A program made the position numbers and the translations under genes. A stretch of 15,596 nucleotides of DNA from an uncultured Collinsella sp. (GTDB taxonomy: Bacteria; Actinomycetota; Coriobacteriia; Coriobacteriales; Coriobacteriaceae): assembly GCA_900553215.1 (NCBI GenBank), contig USCJ01000012.1, positions 1 through 15,596 of the forward strand, read 5' to 3'. The notes beneath the pieces were generated by a model. The model worked only from the letters and a program-made list of their open reading frames with translations. It made no database searches and had not been told where the DNA came from. Position 1 is the stretch's first letter, and the number at the start of each line of letters is the position of its first letter. Positions 1 through 6,588 of the stretch are shown here, one piece after another.

Positions 1-383
1 ACCATAAAGGCGGAGTAGAAACCCACGCCAAACTGACCGATGATGTCGACATCGGAACCCTGCTGCTCGGCGTTCTCGGTCTTAAACTCCTCGGAGCCGG
101 AATGGGCGATGGTGCCCAGATTGCGCTCGAGCTCCTCGGCGGTCATGCCAATGCCGTTATCCGAGATGGTAATGGTGCGGGCGTCTTTATCAAAGGAGAC
201 GCGAATAGCCAGGTCGCCCTGGTCGAGCTTGACGCTCGGGTCCTGCAGGCTCTTAAAGTTGAGCTTGTCGACGGCGTCGCTCGCGTTAGAGATAAGCTCG
301 CGCAGGAAGATTTCCTTATTGGTGTAGATGGAGTTGATCATGAGGTCGAGCAGTTTTTTGCTCTCGGTCTTAAATTGACGCAT
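1..383 (-). CDS. htpG: HtpG (Hsp90 chaperone), N-terminal part, runs off the window edge
   Basis: This is the first ~127 residues of the bacterial Hsp90, a cytosolic ATP-dependent dimeric chaperone. The N-terminal GHKL ATPase domain is plain. It starts [20 protein letters not shown], followed by [13 protein letters not shown] (the Asn/Asp that bind Mg-ATP), DNGIGM and [11 protein letters not shown]. These are the conserved nucleotide-site motifs in the right order and spacing. The ATG at 381-383 follows an AAAGGA ribosome site about 6 nt upstream. The rest of the gene (normally more than 600 residues) lies left of the window. It is the last gene seen on the minus strand, about 200 bp after the acetyltransferase, and has its own leader with a terminator-like hairpin (414-438). 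No CIRCE or HspR-type repeat was seen. Identification is firm. Confidence 0.97.
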   Translation of the reverse strand, partial: MRQFKTESKKLLDLMINSIYTNKEIFLRELISNASDAVDKLNFKSLQDPSVKLDQGDLAIRVSFDKDARTITISDNGIGMTAEELERNLGTIAHSGSEEFKTENAEQQGSDVDIIGQFGVGFYSAFM

Positions 384-413
384 GTGCAGTCCTTTCGCGC
401 TACCCCCGTCCGC

Positions 414-438
414 AAAAACGGCCCGGTTGCCCGAGCCG
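414..438 (-). terminator. Terminator-like hairpin inside the htpG leader (possible attenuator)
   Basis: On the minus strand CGGCTCGG, a GCAA tetraloop and CCGGGCCG form an uninterrupted 8-bp stem with one T.G pair, followed at once by TTTTT. This is a textbook intrinsic terminator. It ends only 30 nt before the htpG ATG. Those 30 nt hold the ribosome site and no promoter-like hexamers. It may close the upstream acetyltransferase transcript or control read-through into htpG. Confidence 0.7.
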
Positions 439-469
439 CATCGCAGACCTGCTATGTTCAGACTTAGAT

Positions 470-498
470 TTTATAACCCATTAGCGCGCATATATACA
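470..498 (-). promoter_or_regulatory. Possible htpG promoter
   Basis: On the minus strand a TATAAA -10 (470-475) lies 17 nt from TGTATA (493-498) in an AT-rich patch. It would place the transcript start about 80 nt before htpG, upstream of the terminator-like hairpin. The -35 match is poor. This is inference only. Confidence 0.3.
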
Positions 499-547
499 TA
501 CGGAATCGAAAAACTGTATGTCCAAACGCTCTGATGCGCCAATTGCC

Positions 548-594
548 AAGGAGTGTCCCCAACTGCCGGCAGAAAAGGAACGTCCCTATCTGCC
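548..594. repeat. Two degenerate copies of a GGGAC-type intergenic repeat around a palindrome
   Basis: Two 20-bp direct copies, AAGGAGTGTCCCCAACTGCC (548-567) and AAGGAACGTCCCTATCTGCC (575-594), match at 16 of 20 positions. The perfect palindrome CTGCCGGCAG (563-572) overlaps the first. The second copy supplies the stop codon of the acetyltransferase gene. It resembles REP-like dispersed repeats of the kind linked to RAYT transposases, but no transposase is present here, so class and mobility are inference. Confidence 0.5.
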
Positions 595-1089
595 ACCCTC
601 GACCCGTTTGGCCATCCAGGCATGGGGCTGGCCTTCATCCTCATAGTCCACCGGGGCAATCTGCGTGTAACCCGCCTTGGCATAGAGCGGCAGCACGTAT
701 TCCTGCGCGTGCAGCTTAATGAGCTTGGCGCCGGCATCACGCGCGGCAGTATCACTGGCCTCGACAATCTTGCTCGCCAAACCACGACGACGCATAGCCG
801 GCAGCACGGCGACGCGCCCCATAATGTAGGTCTCCCCCGCTGCGACGCCTTCGTCCAAGTCGCACGCCGGCGACACCGGAGCCTCTGCGTCAGCCGCGCG
901 CTCAAGCTCTTCGGGAAACACGCGCGAGCAACCGGCAAGCTCGCCGTCTACATAGAGCGTCACATGAATGCAATTCGGATCCTCGTCGATAGCGTCAAAC
1001 TCGTTCTCGTAGCCCTGCTCGTCCATAAAAACGACGCGGCGCACCAACGCCGCGTCATCAAAGCATCCCGTCTTAAGTTGGATATCCAT
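586..1089 (-). CDS. GNAT-family N-acetyltransferase (ElaA/YjcF-like)
   Basis: This is a predicted cytosolic acetyl-CoA-dependent N-acetyltransferase of 167 residues, a normal size for a single GNAT domain. Beta-strand 4 and the pyrophosphate-binding motif A are visible as MGRVAVLPAMRRRGLASKIV (residues ~90-109). The following KLHAQEYVLPLYAKAGY (~125-141) is the ElaA/YjcF-like motif B, where the Tyr can act as general acid. The substrate cannot be told. A longer reading from an ATG at 1107 is possible, but GAAAGG lies 6 nt before the ATG at 1087-1089 and nothing resembling a ribosome site precedes the upstream ATG, so the shorter start is chosen. It follows cpsB by 39 bp on the same strand and may be co-transcribed, although a repeat lies between them. 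Its last codons and stop fall inside another repeat copy. Confidence 0.85.
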   Translation of the reverse strand: MDIQLKTGCFDDAALVRRVVFMDEQGYENEFDAIDEDPNCIHVTLYVDGELAGCSRVFPEELERAADAEAPVSPACDLDEGVAAGETYIMGRVAVLPAMRRRGLASKIVEASDTAARDAGAKLIKLHAQEYVLPLYAKAGYTQIAPVDYEDEGQPHAWMAKRVEGGR

Positions 1090-1117
1090 GGCTGCCCTTT
1101 CATTCAATGCGAACGTT

Positions 1118-1142
1118 AGGGACAGATTTTAGCGAAAATGAG
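1118..1142. repeat. GGGACAG-type repeat overlapping the cpsB 3' end
   Basis: The plus-strand sequence AGGGACAGATTTTAGCGAAA and the next few bases share AGGGACAG(A/G)TTT with the element at 15562-15588. On the minus strand it encodes the last residues (AHFR) and the TAA stop of the cpsB gene. It is probably another copy of a dispersed intergenic repeat. Confidence 0.4.
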
Positions 1143-1779
1143 CTCCGCGCACGCTAAACTTCGCGCGAGCCTTCGCCAGGCAATCGTAATGACCCACGTT
1201 ATGGGCATCGCTCGCGATGAAGCTGTACAGGTTCTGATCGAACAGGCGCTGTGCCGGCTTTTTCTCGCGACCAAAGCGACCGCCGGCAATAAAGTCCGCC
1301 GAAGCCTGCAGCTTGCAGCCCATATCGACCAGGCGCTCCGCCACGCTTACATCCTTTTGAACCGCACGATAGCGCTCAGGATGAGCGATGATCACCTGGT
1401 AGCCACGGCACTGCAAATCGTAAATCGTGTTCTCGTACTCTCTAAACGCATACGCATCGGCATGCGTCGAAAGCTCGAGCAGAAACTCGTTGGTCCCATC
1501 GAAATGCAAGTGATCCGCGGCATCGATACCAAGCTCAACGAGCTTTCGATGGTTGACCTCGAAGCCCATCTGGAGCGGAAAACCGTCAGCGTTATCGCGC
1601 AGCAGCTCAAAGGCATCCCACATCTTGTCGTAATCAAAATAGGGATCACGGCAGTGAGGAGTGCAAACGATTCTGGTTACACCGGCCCGCTTGGCAGCCT
1701 CGAGCATCGCCAAGCTCTCTTCGAGATCGGCGGCGCCGTCGTCTACACCCGGCAAGATATGGCAATGAATGTCACGCAT
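1129..1779 (-). CDS. cpsB: PHP-domain protein-tyrosine phosphatase CpsB/YwqE-type, short C terminus
   Basis: The 216-residue product is a metal-dependent (usually Mn) phosphatase of the polymerase and histidinol phosphatase (PHP) superfamily. In Gram-positive capsule loci this family removes phosphate from the tyrosine cluster of the partner BY-kinase. Metal ligands of the family are all visible: DIHCHILPGVDDG (His5, His7, Asp13/14), CTPH (His42), GFEV (Glu74), AHPERY (His132) and ASDAHN (Asp190, His192). It starts 17 nt after the cpsD stop, so it is the third gene of a cpsC-cpsD-cpsB operon, with AAGG just upstream of the ATG. CpsB/YwqE proteins usually run to about 240-255 residues. Here the chain stops about 24 residues after the SDAHN motif with the odd tail VRGAHFR, encoded inside a dispersed repeat. 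All catalytic residues survive, so activity is possible, but the final helix seems lost. Confidence 0.9.
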   Translation of the reverse strand: MRDIHCHILPGVDDGAADLEESLAMLEAAKRAGVTRIVCTPHCRDPYFDYDKMWDAFELLRDNADGFPLQMGFEVNHRKLVELGIDAADHLHFDGTNEFLLELSTHADAYAFREYENTIYDLQCRGYQVIIAHPERYRAVQKDVSVAERLVDMGCKLQASADFIAGGRFGREKKPAQRLFDQNLYSFIASDAHNVGHYDCLAKARAKFSVRGAHFR

Positions 1780-1796
1780 AGGTCAGCCTTAATCAA

Positions 1797-2534
1797 CTAA
1801 ACGTTTGCTCGGTTGGTGAAAATGCCCTTTTTGGAAGTGCCCTGATCGTCGGAGCCCTTCTTAACCTTCTTACCGTCCTTGGTGTAGTAAGAATAATAGT
1901 ACTCGCTGGTCTCGGTCTCACAGTAATTCATGACGGTACCGATGAGCTTGACCTTCTCGGACTTCTTAAGCTGGGCGATAGCGTTGAGCGCCTCTTCGCG
2001 CTTGGTAAAGTCCTCGCGCACCACGAACAGCGCGCCGTCGGTCAGGCTGGCAATCTCGGCAGCATCGATGAAGGTGCCGACCGGAGGAGCATCGAAGATG
2101 ACGTACTGGAACTTAGCAGACAGTGCCTTGACCAGCTTGGCAAAGCGATGGGAGACGATGATGTCGGCAGGATTGGGAATATGCGGCTCAGCATCGAGGA
2201 AGTAGAAGTTCTTCTGACCCGTCTCGACAATTGCCTGGTCAATGGAGATCTGCTCGGAAAGGACCGCATAGAGTCCGCCGCGCGAACGAACGCCGAGCAT
2301 ATCGGAAAGGGACCTGCGGCGCATATCGGCCTCGACCAGGAGCACGGACTTGCCGCTCGTGGCGATTGCCTGAGCAAGGTTAATGGAAACCGTAGACTTG
2401 CCCTCGTTGGGAATCGAGGAGGTAACGGTGATGGTGCGAATGGGGTCATCCACGCTCGCAAAGCGGATGTTGGCCAGAAGGGTCTTGGCGGCATTCTGCA
2501 CAACGAGCTTATCGGTGTTCTTTGCCTTAGCCAT
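1797..2534 (-). CDS. cpsD: Bacterial tyrosine kinase (BY-kinase), CpsD/YwqD-type
   Basis: This cytoplasmic autophosphorylating tyrosine kinase couples to the membrane adaptor CpsC and controls capsule or exopolysaccharide polymerisation. Its 245 residues contain the P-loop Walker A SSIPNEGKST (39-48, Lys46), the BY-kinase-specific Walker A' VLLVEADMRR (64-73) and Walker B YVIFDAPP (144-151). A C-terminal tyrosine cluster, SEYYYSYYTKDGKK, has five tyrosines at 212-214, 216 and 217 and is the expected autophosphorylation tail. A basic stretch follows. The ATG comes 2 nt after the cpsC stop, and its ribosome site (GGTGG) lies within the last cpsC codons, so translation is probably coupled. The split into separate CpsC and CpsD chains is the Gram-positive arrangement, unlike the fused Wzc of Proteobacteria. 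Confidence 0.93.
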   Translation of the reverse strand: MAKAKNTDKLVVQNAAKTLLANIRFASVDDPIRTITVTSSIPNEGKSTVSINLAQAIATSGKSVLLVEADMRRRSLSDMLGVRSRGGLYAVLSEQISIDQAIVETGQKNFYFLDAEPHIPNPADIIVSHRFAKLVKALSAKFQYVIFDAPPVGTFIDAAEIASLTDGALFVVREDFTKREEALNAIAQLKKSEKVKLIGTVMNYCETETSEYYYSYYTKDGKKVKKGSDDQGTSKKGIFTNRANV

Positions 2535-2536
2535 GC

Positions 2537-3193
2537 CTATTTACCACCTTTCATAGCCGGAATTCGGCCAACAACGGGAATACCCAGGAGCTCTTCTGCC
2601 TCTTCGGCACCGCGGATGCGGGTATTGAGCATGTCCGCCAAAACGACATAGGCAACTGCGATAAAGATACCGGCGAGGAACGCGACGGCAATATACAGCG
2701 TGCGCTTGGGGCCGCTGGGGGCTTCGGGGGTCTTAGCCTCGTCGATAACGTTGATGCTCTGGGCAGCGCCGACGTTCTGAGCGACCGTACTCACCGAGCT
2801 GGCAATGGCCTTTGCGACCTCAGCCGTCTCCTTGGCATCGGTGCCGGTAACCGAAAGCGTAATGACACGCGTGGTGGTCTCGGAGGAAACAGACACCTTG
2901 TAGTCATCCAAATCGGTGAGGCCCAGTTCTTTGGCGGCGCCGCTCTTAACGCTATCGCTATCCAGCAGCGTGGCGATATCGTTGGAAAGCATCTGGCTCG
3001 CCGAGAGATCGTTGTAGCTCATCTGACCGCTATCGTCGGTCTTGGCGAGAATGTACATGCTCGTCGTCGCGGTATAGGTGTTGTCCATCGCAACGAAGGA
3101 CACGATGCCCATGGCGATCGCGCAGACCACCGGAAGGGTGATGACCAGCTTGAGGTGCTTCTTCAGCAGCTGGAACAGTTCGAGAAGGGTCAT
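2537..3193 (-). CDS. cpsC: Wzz/CpsC-type polysaccharide co-polymerase and kinase activator
   Basis: This membrane protein sets chain length of capsule or exopolysaccharide and activates the BY-kinase encoded next. The 218 residues have the family layout: a short cytoplasmic N terminus (LLELFQLLKKHLK), a first membrane helix at ~14-36 and an extracytoplasmic domain at ~37-163 with YTATTSMYILAK and a coiled-coil-like region. Next come the proline-rich TPEAPSGPKR just before a second membrane helix (~165-187), and a cytoplasmic tail with the ELLGIPVVGRIP motif expected to contact CpsD. The ATG has AAAGG about 8 nt upstream. It is the first gene of the operon. The 195-bp gap before it holds the terminator of the preceding kinase gene (3331-3363), a small hairpin ACAGG/CCTGT (3286-3299) and no convincing promoter hexamers. 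No glycosyltransferase, flippase or polymerase gene is in the window. Confidence 0.9.
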   Translation of the reverse strand: MTLLELFQLLKKHLKLVITLPVVCAIAMGIVSFVAMDNTYTATTSMYILAKTDDSGQMSYNDLSASQMLSNDIATLLDSDSVKSGAAKELGLTDLDDYKVSVSSETTTRVITLSVTGTDAKETAEVAKAIASSVSTVAQNVGAAQSINVIDEAKTPEAPSGPKRTLYIAVAFLAGIFIAVAYVVLADMLNTRIRGAEEAEELLGIPVVGRIPAMKGGK

Positions 3194-3325
3194 GCAGCTT
3201 GCCTTTCATTTCCCCAGTTCGGATTGACAAAACTGTCCGTATGTTATCGCATCTTTTTACCGAGACCAAACTCTATACATAAGAAACAGGCTCTCCTGTA
3301 AAAATGTCGGAAGCAATCGTAAAAT

Positions 3326-3363
3326 TGCACAACAACGCCGCACCCGAAAGTCAAATGCGGCGT
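3326..3363 (-). terminator. Terminator after the PhoR-like kinase gene
   Basis: On the minus strand ACGCCGCA and TGCGGCGT form a perfect 8-bp stem around a 13-nt loop. The run after it is only moderately T-rich (TGTTGTGC, then AATTTT). It lies 26 nt past the kinase stop codon and separates the two-component genes from cpsC. Confidence 0.55.
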
Positions 3364-3388
3364 CTACATCAATATCTATGTTGTATCG

Positions 3389-4813
3389 CTATGCGAATGG
3401 CTCGTCCTGCTGTATGGGAAACGTCACCGTTATGGTGGTTCCCACGCCCAACTCGCTCGACAGATCAAGCGTGGCGTGATGATACAGGGCCGCATGCTTG
3501 ACAATGGCAAGCCCCAGGCCGGTTCCGCCGCGTGCCTTGGACCTACTCTTGTCCACGCGATAGAACCGCTCGAATACCTTGCCCTGTTCTTCAGGCGCGA
3601 TACCGATTCCCGTGTCGGCGACAGCGAGGAACGGATGGCCTTCGTCGTTGGTGCCGCACTGCAGCGTAACCGTACCGCCGGGCCGATTGTAGCGGATGGC
3701 GTTGCTTGCCAGATTATAGATGAGCTCGTCGACCAAGCGCGACACGCCTTCGATGACCACAGGCTTGGCCTCATGACTTATCGTCACATTCGCCTGACGG
3801 GCAACCTGTTCAAGACGCTGCTCAACCGCGTAGATCGCACGCGAGAGCTCAATAGGCTCCGTGGACCCAATGGGCACTGCCTCGCCTTCAGTTGCACGTT
3901 CGGCCTCGTCCAAGTTAGACAGCGTAAGGATGTCGTTGACAAGCGCTGCCAAGCGGCCCGCCTCACGATAGATGCGACCGCCAAAGTTGCGCAGGTCGTC
4001 CTCGCCCTCGACCATGCCATTTGCGATGAGCTCGGCATAGCCCGAAATCGCCGTAAGCGGCGTCTTGAGCTCATGGGTGATATTCGCCGTGAACTCGCGG
4101 CGCATACGGTCGTTGTCCGCTAGCACCGCCATTTGGCGCTTGAGTTCCTGGCGCTGCGACTCGATACGCTCAAGCATGGGGACCATCTCGGCATAGGCGT
4201 GCTCATAGCTACGGCGTGGGTGATCCAAATCCACCTCTTGCAACGGCGCGATGATGGCGCGGGACTCACGGCGCGCCATAAAAAACGAGAGTACTGCACC
4301 CGCTGCTGCGATAAGCAGCATCGGCGCCAGCATCGACAGCAAAATCGCCGCAACGCCAGGCTGGGCCTGCGCCAAGCGAACGACCTGGCCGTTATCAAGG
4401 GTGACGGCGCGATACAGCATAATCTCGTCGAGTGTAGAGCTTGCGCGCTCCGCGGAACCCGAACCACTCTCAAAGGCCTCGATGACCTCGGGGCGATCGC
4501 CATGGTTGGGCAGTGTGGAAGGCGACGCCTCGTTGTCGTAGGCAACAGATCCGTCCTTATTGATCAGCGTGATACGAAGATCCTCGCGATCGAGGCTTCG
4601 CAAGAACGGAATGGGCTCCTGTTGCTCGTCGAGGGCGGCAGCAATGAGCTCAGTTTCCTGCGCCAGATTGGCACTCGTGGCATCCGCCAAAGTGTTTTGC
4701 ACAAAGAACGCACCCAGCACCGTAAACGCCACGATAACCGCCATGGCGCAGACAAAGATCGTCACAAAAACGCGGTGCGACAGCGTGTGTTTTCCCTGGG
4801 GGGCGAAGACCAC
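3389..4813 (-). CDS. phoR: Membrane sensor histidine kinase, PhoR-like
   Basis: This is a 474-residue sensor kinase and partner of the response regulator encoded 3 nt upstream. Membrane helices at ~12-38 and ~153-181 flank an extracytoplasmic domain of about 115 residues, followed by a linker or HAMP-like segment (~182-235). The HisKA box FTANITHELKTPLTAISGYA has the phosphoacceptor His247. The HATPase_c domain shows the N box (NLASNAIRYN, ~367-376), G1 DTGIGIAPEE (~400), the F box FERFYRV and G2 GGTGLGLAIVK (~429). FTANITHELKTPL is characteristic of PhoR/WalK-type kinases, and nearby pstB fits a phosphate-sensing role, though the ligand is not proven. The start is GTG at 4811-4813, with GGAGGAG overlapping the regulator's last codons, so translation is likely coupled. 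A terminator follows. Confidence 0.9.
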   Translation of the reverse strand: MVFAPQGKHTLSHRVFVTIFVCAMAVIVAFTVLGAFFVQNTLADATSANLAQETELIAAALDEQQEPIPFLRSLDREDLRITLINKDGSVAYDNEASPSTLPNHGDRPEVIEAFESGSGSAERASSTLDEIMLYRAVTLDNGQVVRLAQAQPGVAAILLSMLAPMLLIAAAGAVLSFFMARRESRAIIAPLQEVDLDHPRRSYEHAYAEMVPMLERIESQRQELKRQMAVLADNDRMRREFTANITHELKTPLTAISGYAELIANGMVEGEDDLRNFGGRIYREAGRLAALVNDILTLSNLDEAERATEGEAVPIGSTEPIELSRAIYAVEQRLEQVARQANVTISHEAKPVVIEGVSRLVDELIYNLASNAIRYNRPGGTVTLQCGTNDEGHPFLAVADTGIGIAPEEQGKVFERFYRVDKSRSKARGGTGLGLAIVKHAALYHHATLDLSSELGVGTTITVTFPIQQDEPFA

Positions 4814-4816
4814 GGG

Positions 4817-5545
4817 TTACTCCTCCGATGCGGTGGCCGCGGTGTCGTCGCCTTCGGCACCATCACCGGCAGAAGGCTCGGCCAGGCGATAACCCACGCC
4901 GCGCACGGTCTCGATGGCGCTGGCATGCTCGCCCAGTTTTTGGCGAAGCGTCTGCACGTGCACGTCAACGGTGCGCGAACCGCCGTCGAAGTCCCAGCCC
5001 CACACGCTCTGCAGCAACGACTCGCGGGTAAAGACCACGCCGGGCTTGCGCATGAGGTACTCGAGCAGGTCGAACTCGCGCAGGGTGAGCTTAAGCGGCT
5101 CGCCGGCAACGGTCACCTCGCGATGGCTAGGCGAAAGCACGATGTCGCCCACGCTGAGCACATCGCTCGCCTGCTTGACCATGCCGCCGCGACGCAGCAG
5201 TGCGCGGCAGCGGCTCGCAAGCTCCATGAGCGAAAACGGCTTAGTCAGGTAATCGTCGGCACCGCCATCGAGCGCCATCACCTTGTCGAGTTCGGTGTCC
5301 TTGGCGGTAAGCATCATGATGGGCACCGTCGCCGTCAGGCGATCGGCACGCAGGCGACGCATAATCGCCAAGCCATCGGTGTCGGGTAGCATGATATCGA
5401 GCAGCACAGCATCGGGCACCCGTCGCGCCACGGCAGCTTTAAACTCGCCATCACACGAAAAGCCCTCGGCCTCGATTCCCTGCTTGCGCAGCGCGTAGAC
5501 TGTCAAATCCCTGATGTTGTCATCGTCCTCGACGTAATAGATCAT
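4817..5545 (-). CDS. phoB: OmpR/PhoB-family response regulator
   Basis: This DNA-binding response regulator has 242 residues. Its receiver domain shows the acidic pocket EDDD (6-9), phosphoacceptor Asp50 in VLLDIMLPD, Thr80 in MLTAKD and Lys102 in DDYLTKPF. The C-terminal winged helix (~130-225) carries the expected LTLREFDLLEYLM, RESLLQSVWGWDF and SRTVDVHVQTLRQKL recognition region, then ETVRGVGYRL. An acidic Ala/Glu/Asp-rich tail of about 18 residues ends the chain. AAAGGGG lies just before the ATG. The gene starts 64 nt after the pstB stop with no terminator between, so pstB, regulator and kinase may form one transcript. That context favours a phosphate-starvation PhoB/PhoP regulator over a generic one; the symbol is inference from context. 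Confidence 0.88.
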   Translation of the reverse strand: MIYYVEDDDNIRDLTVYALRKQGIEAEGFSCDGEFKAAVARRVPDAVLLDIMLPDTDGLAIMRRLRADRLTATVPIMMLTAKDTELDKVMALDGGADDYLTKPFSLMELASRCRALLRRGGMVKQASDVLSVGDIVLSPSHREVTVAGEPLKLTLREFDLLEYLMRKPGVVFTRESLLQSVWGWDFDGGSRTVDVHVQTLRQKLGEHASAIETVRGVGYRLAEPSAGDGAEGDDTAATASEE

Positions 5546-5609
5546 GTTGAACCCCTTTGCGGCCGATATGACCGCATCTTAACCCTAAAGGCACCTGTAA
5601 AAGACAGCG

Positions 5610-6485
5610 TCAGCCAAAACGCCCCGTCAAATAATCCGCGGTGCGTGGATCGGACGGATTCTTGAAGAGTTGCGCGGTGGGCGCGTGCTCCACCAGCTCA
5701 CCCAGCAAAAAGAACGCAACCGAATCGGAAATACGCGCGGCCTGCTGCATGTTGTGCGTCACGACCACCAGCGTGCAGGTCTCCTTGAGCTCGCAGGCCA
5801 GCTGCTCCACCACCAACGTCGACACAGGGTCGAGTGCCGAGGTCGGCTCGTCCATCAGCAGAATGTCGGGCTGCACGGCAAGTGCGCGGGCGATGCACAG
5901 GCGCTGCTGCTGTCCACCCGAAAGACCCAGGCCCGACTCTTTGAGCTTGTCCTTGACCTCGTCCCACAGGGCAGCGCGACGCAGGGAGTCCTCGACCAGC
6001 TCATCGAGCACGGCGCGGTCGCGCACACCCATACCGCGAGGACCGTAGGCGACGTTGTCGTAGATGCTCATGGGAAATGGGTTGGGGCGTTGGAACACCA
6101 TGCCCACGCGCTGGCGAAGGCGGCAGATGTCGTAATCGCCCAGGATATCTTGACCATCGAGCGCAATCTTGCCCTCGATGCGGCAATCCTTGATGCCGTC
6201 GTTCATGCGGTTAAAGCAGCGCAGCAACGTGGACTTTCCGCAGCCCGAAGGCCCGATGAACGAGGTGATCTGCTTGTCGCGGATCTTGATATTCACGTCC
6301 TTGAGCGCATGGTGGTCGCCGTAGAACAGGTCGAGGCCCTCGACGTCGATGCGCGTCGGCGAGGCGGCAAGATCCTCTGCCGTGGGGCGAGTCGCATCCC
6401 CAACCTCGCGCTCATGCGCGGCCTCGGCCTGCGCTTCCATGAGTTCTTCAAGCTCCGTGGGCTCCACAGCCGCAGCAGCCGTCAT
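5610..6485 (-). CDS. pstB: Phosphate ABC transporter ATP-binding protein PstB
   Basis: This is the ATPase subunit of the high-affinity phosphate importer PstSCAB, acting on the inner face of the membrane. The 291-residue product shows Walker [10 protein letters not shown] (~78-86), a PstB-typical Q-loop [18 protein letters not shown], the signature [15 protein letters not shown] (~188), Walker [14 protein letters not shown] (~208) and the switch His in VVTHNMQQA (~244). FNRMND and the C-terminal [12 protein letters not shown] are also PstB hallmarks. An acidic, Ala-rich extension of about 45 residues precedes the ABC domain. An upstream ATG at 6500 overlaps the GGAGGTG that serves as ribosome site for the ATG at 6483-6485, so the latter is used. 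pstS, pstC, pstA and phoU are absent from the window, so PstB must work with subunits encoded elsewhere. Confidence 0.94.
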   Translation of the reverse strand: MTAAAAVEPTELEELMEAQAEAAHEREVGDATRPTAEDLAASPTRIDVEGLDLFYGDHHALKDVNIKIRDKQITSFIGPSGCGKSTLLRCFNRMNDGIKDCRIEGKIALDGQDILGDYDICRLRQRVGMVFQRPNPFPMSIYDNVAYGPRGMGVRDRAVLDELVEDSLRRAALWDEVKDKLKESGLGLSGGQQQRLCIARALAVQPDILLMDEPTSALDPVSTLVVEQLACELKETCTLVVVTHNMQQAARISDSVAFFLLGELVEHAPTAQLFKNPSDPRTADYLTGRFG

Positions 6486-6550
6486 ACCGCACACCTCCAT
6501 ATCGATATCAATTCAGCAGTATCGATAGTAGGAATCGCGGCTCATACGCA

Positions 6551-6578
6551 CGTGAGCACATTGTCAAGTGTTTGTAAG
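6551..6578 (-). promoter_or_regulatory. Candidate Pho box (three 11-bp-phased hexamers) upstream of pstB
   Basis: Read on the minus strand, CTTACA, TTGACA and CTCACG occur with exactly 11-bp periodicity, 66-93 nt before the pstB start. PhoP/PhoB-type OmpR regulators bind direct repeats of about 6-7 bp (TTAACA or TTCACA-like in Gram-positives) at 11-bp spacing. The third hexamer is weak. A TACTAT -10-like hexamer follows at 6525-6530. The placement fits Pho control of pstB, but the match was made by eye. Confidence 0.4.
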
Positions 6579-6588
6579 GGCACGCTAG

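Noticed and set aside
471..938. Minus-strand frame overlapping the acetyltransferase
   Set aside because: The Arg/Pro/Ser-rich translation is out of frame with the GNAT motifs, which lie in the other frame.
4133..5389. Long plus-strand frame opposite the kinase and regulator genes
   Set aside because: It is antisense to two genes with clear family motifs. The translation is low-complexity His/Arg/Gln-rich, typical of a GC-rich shadow frame.
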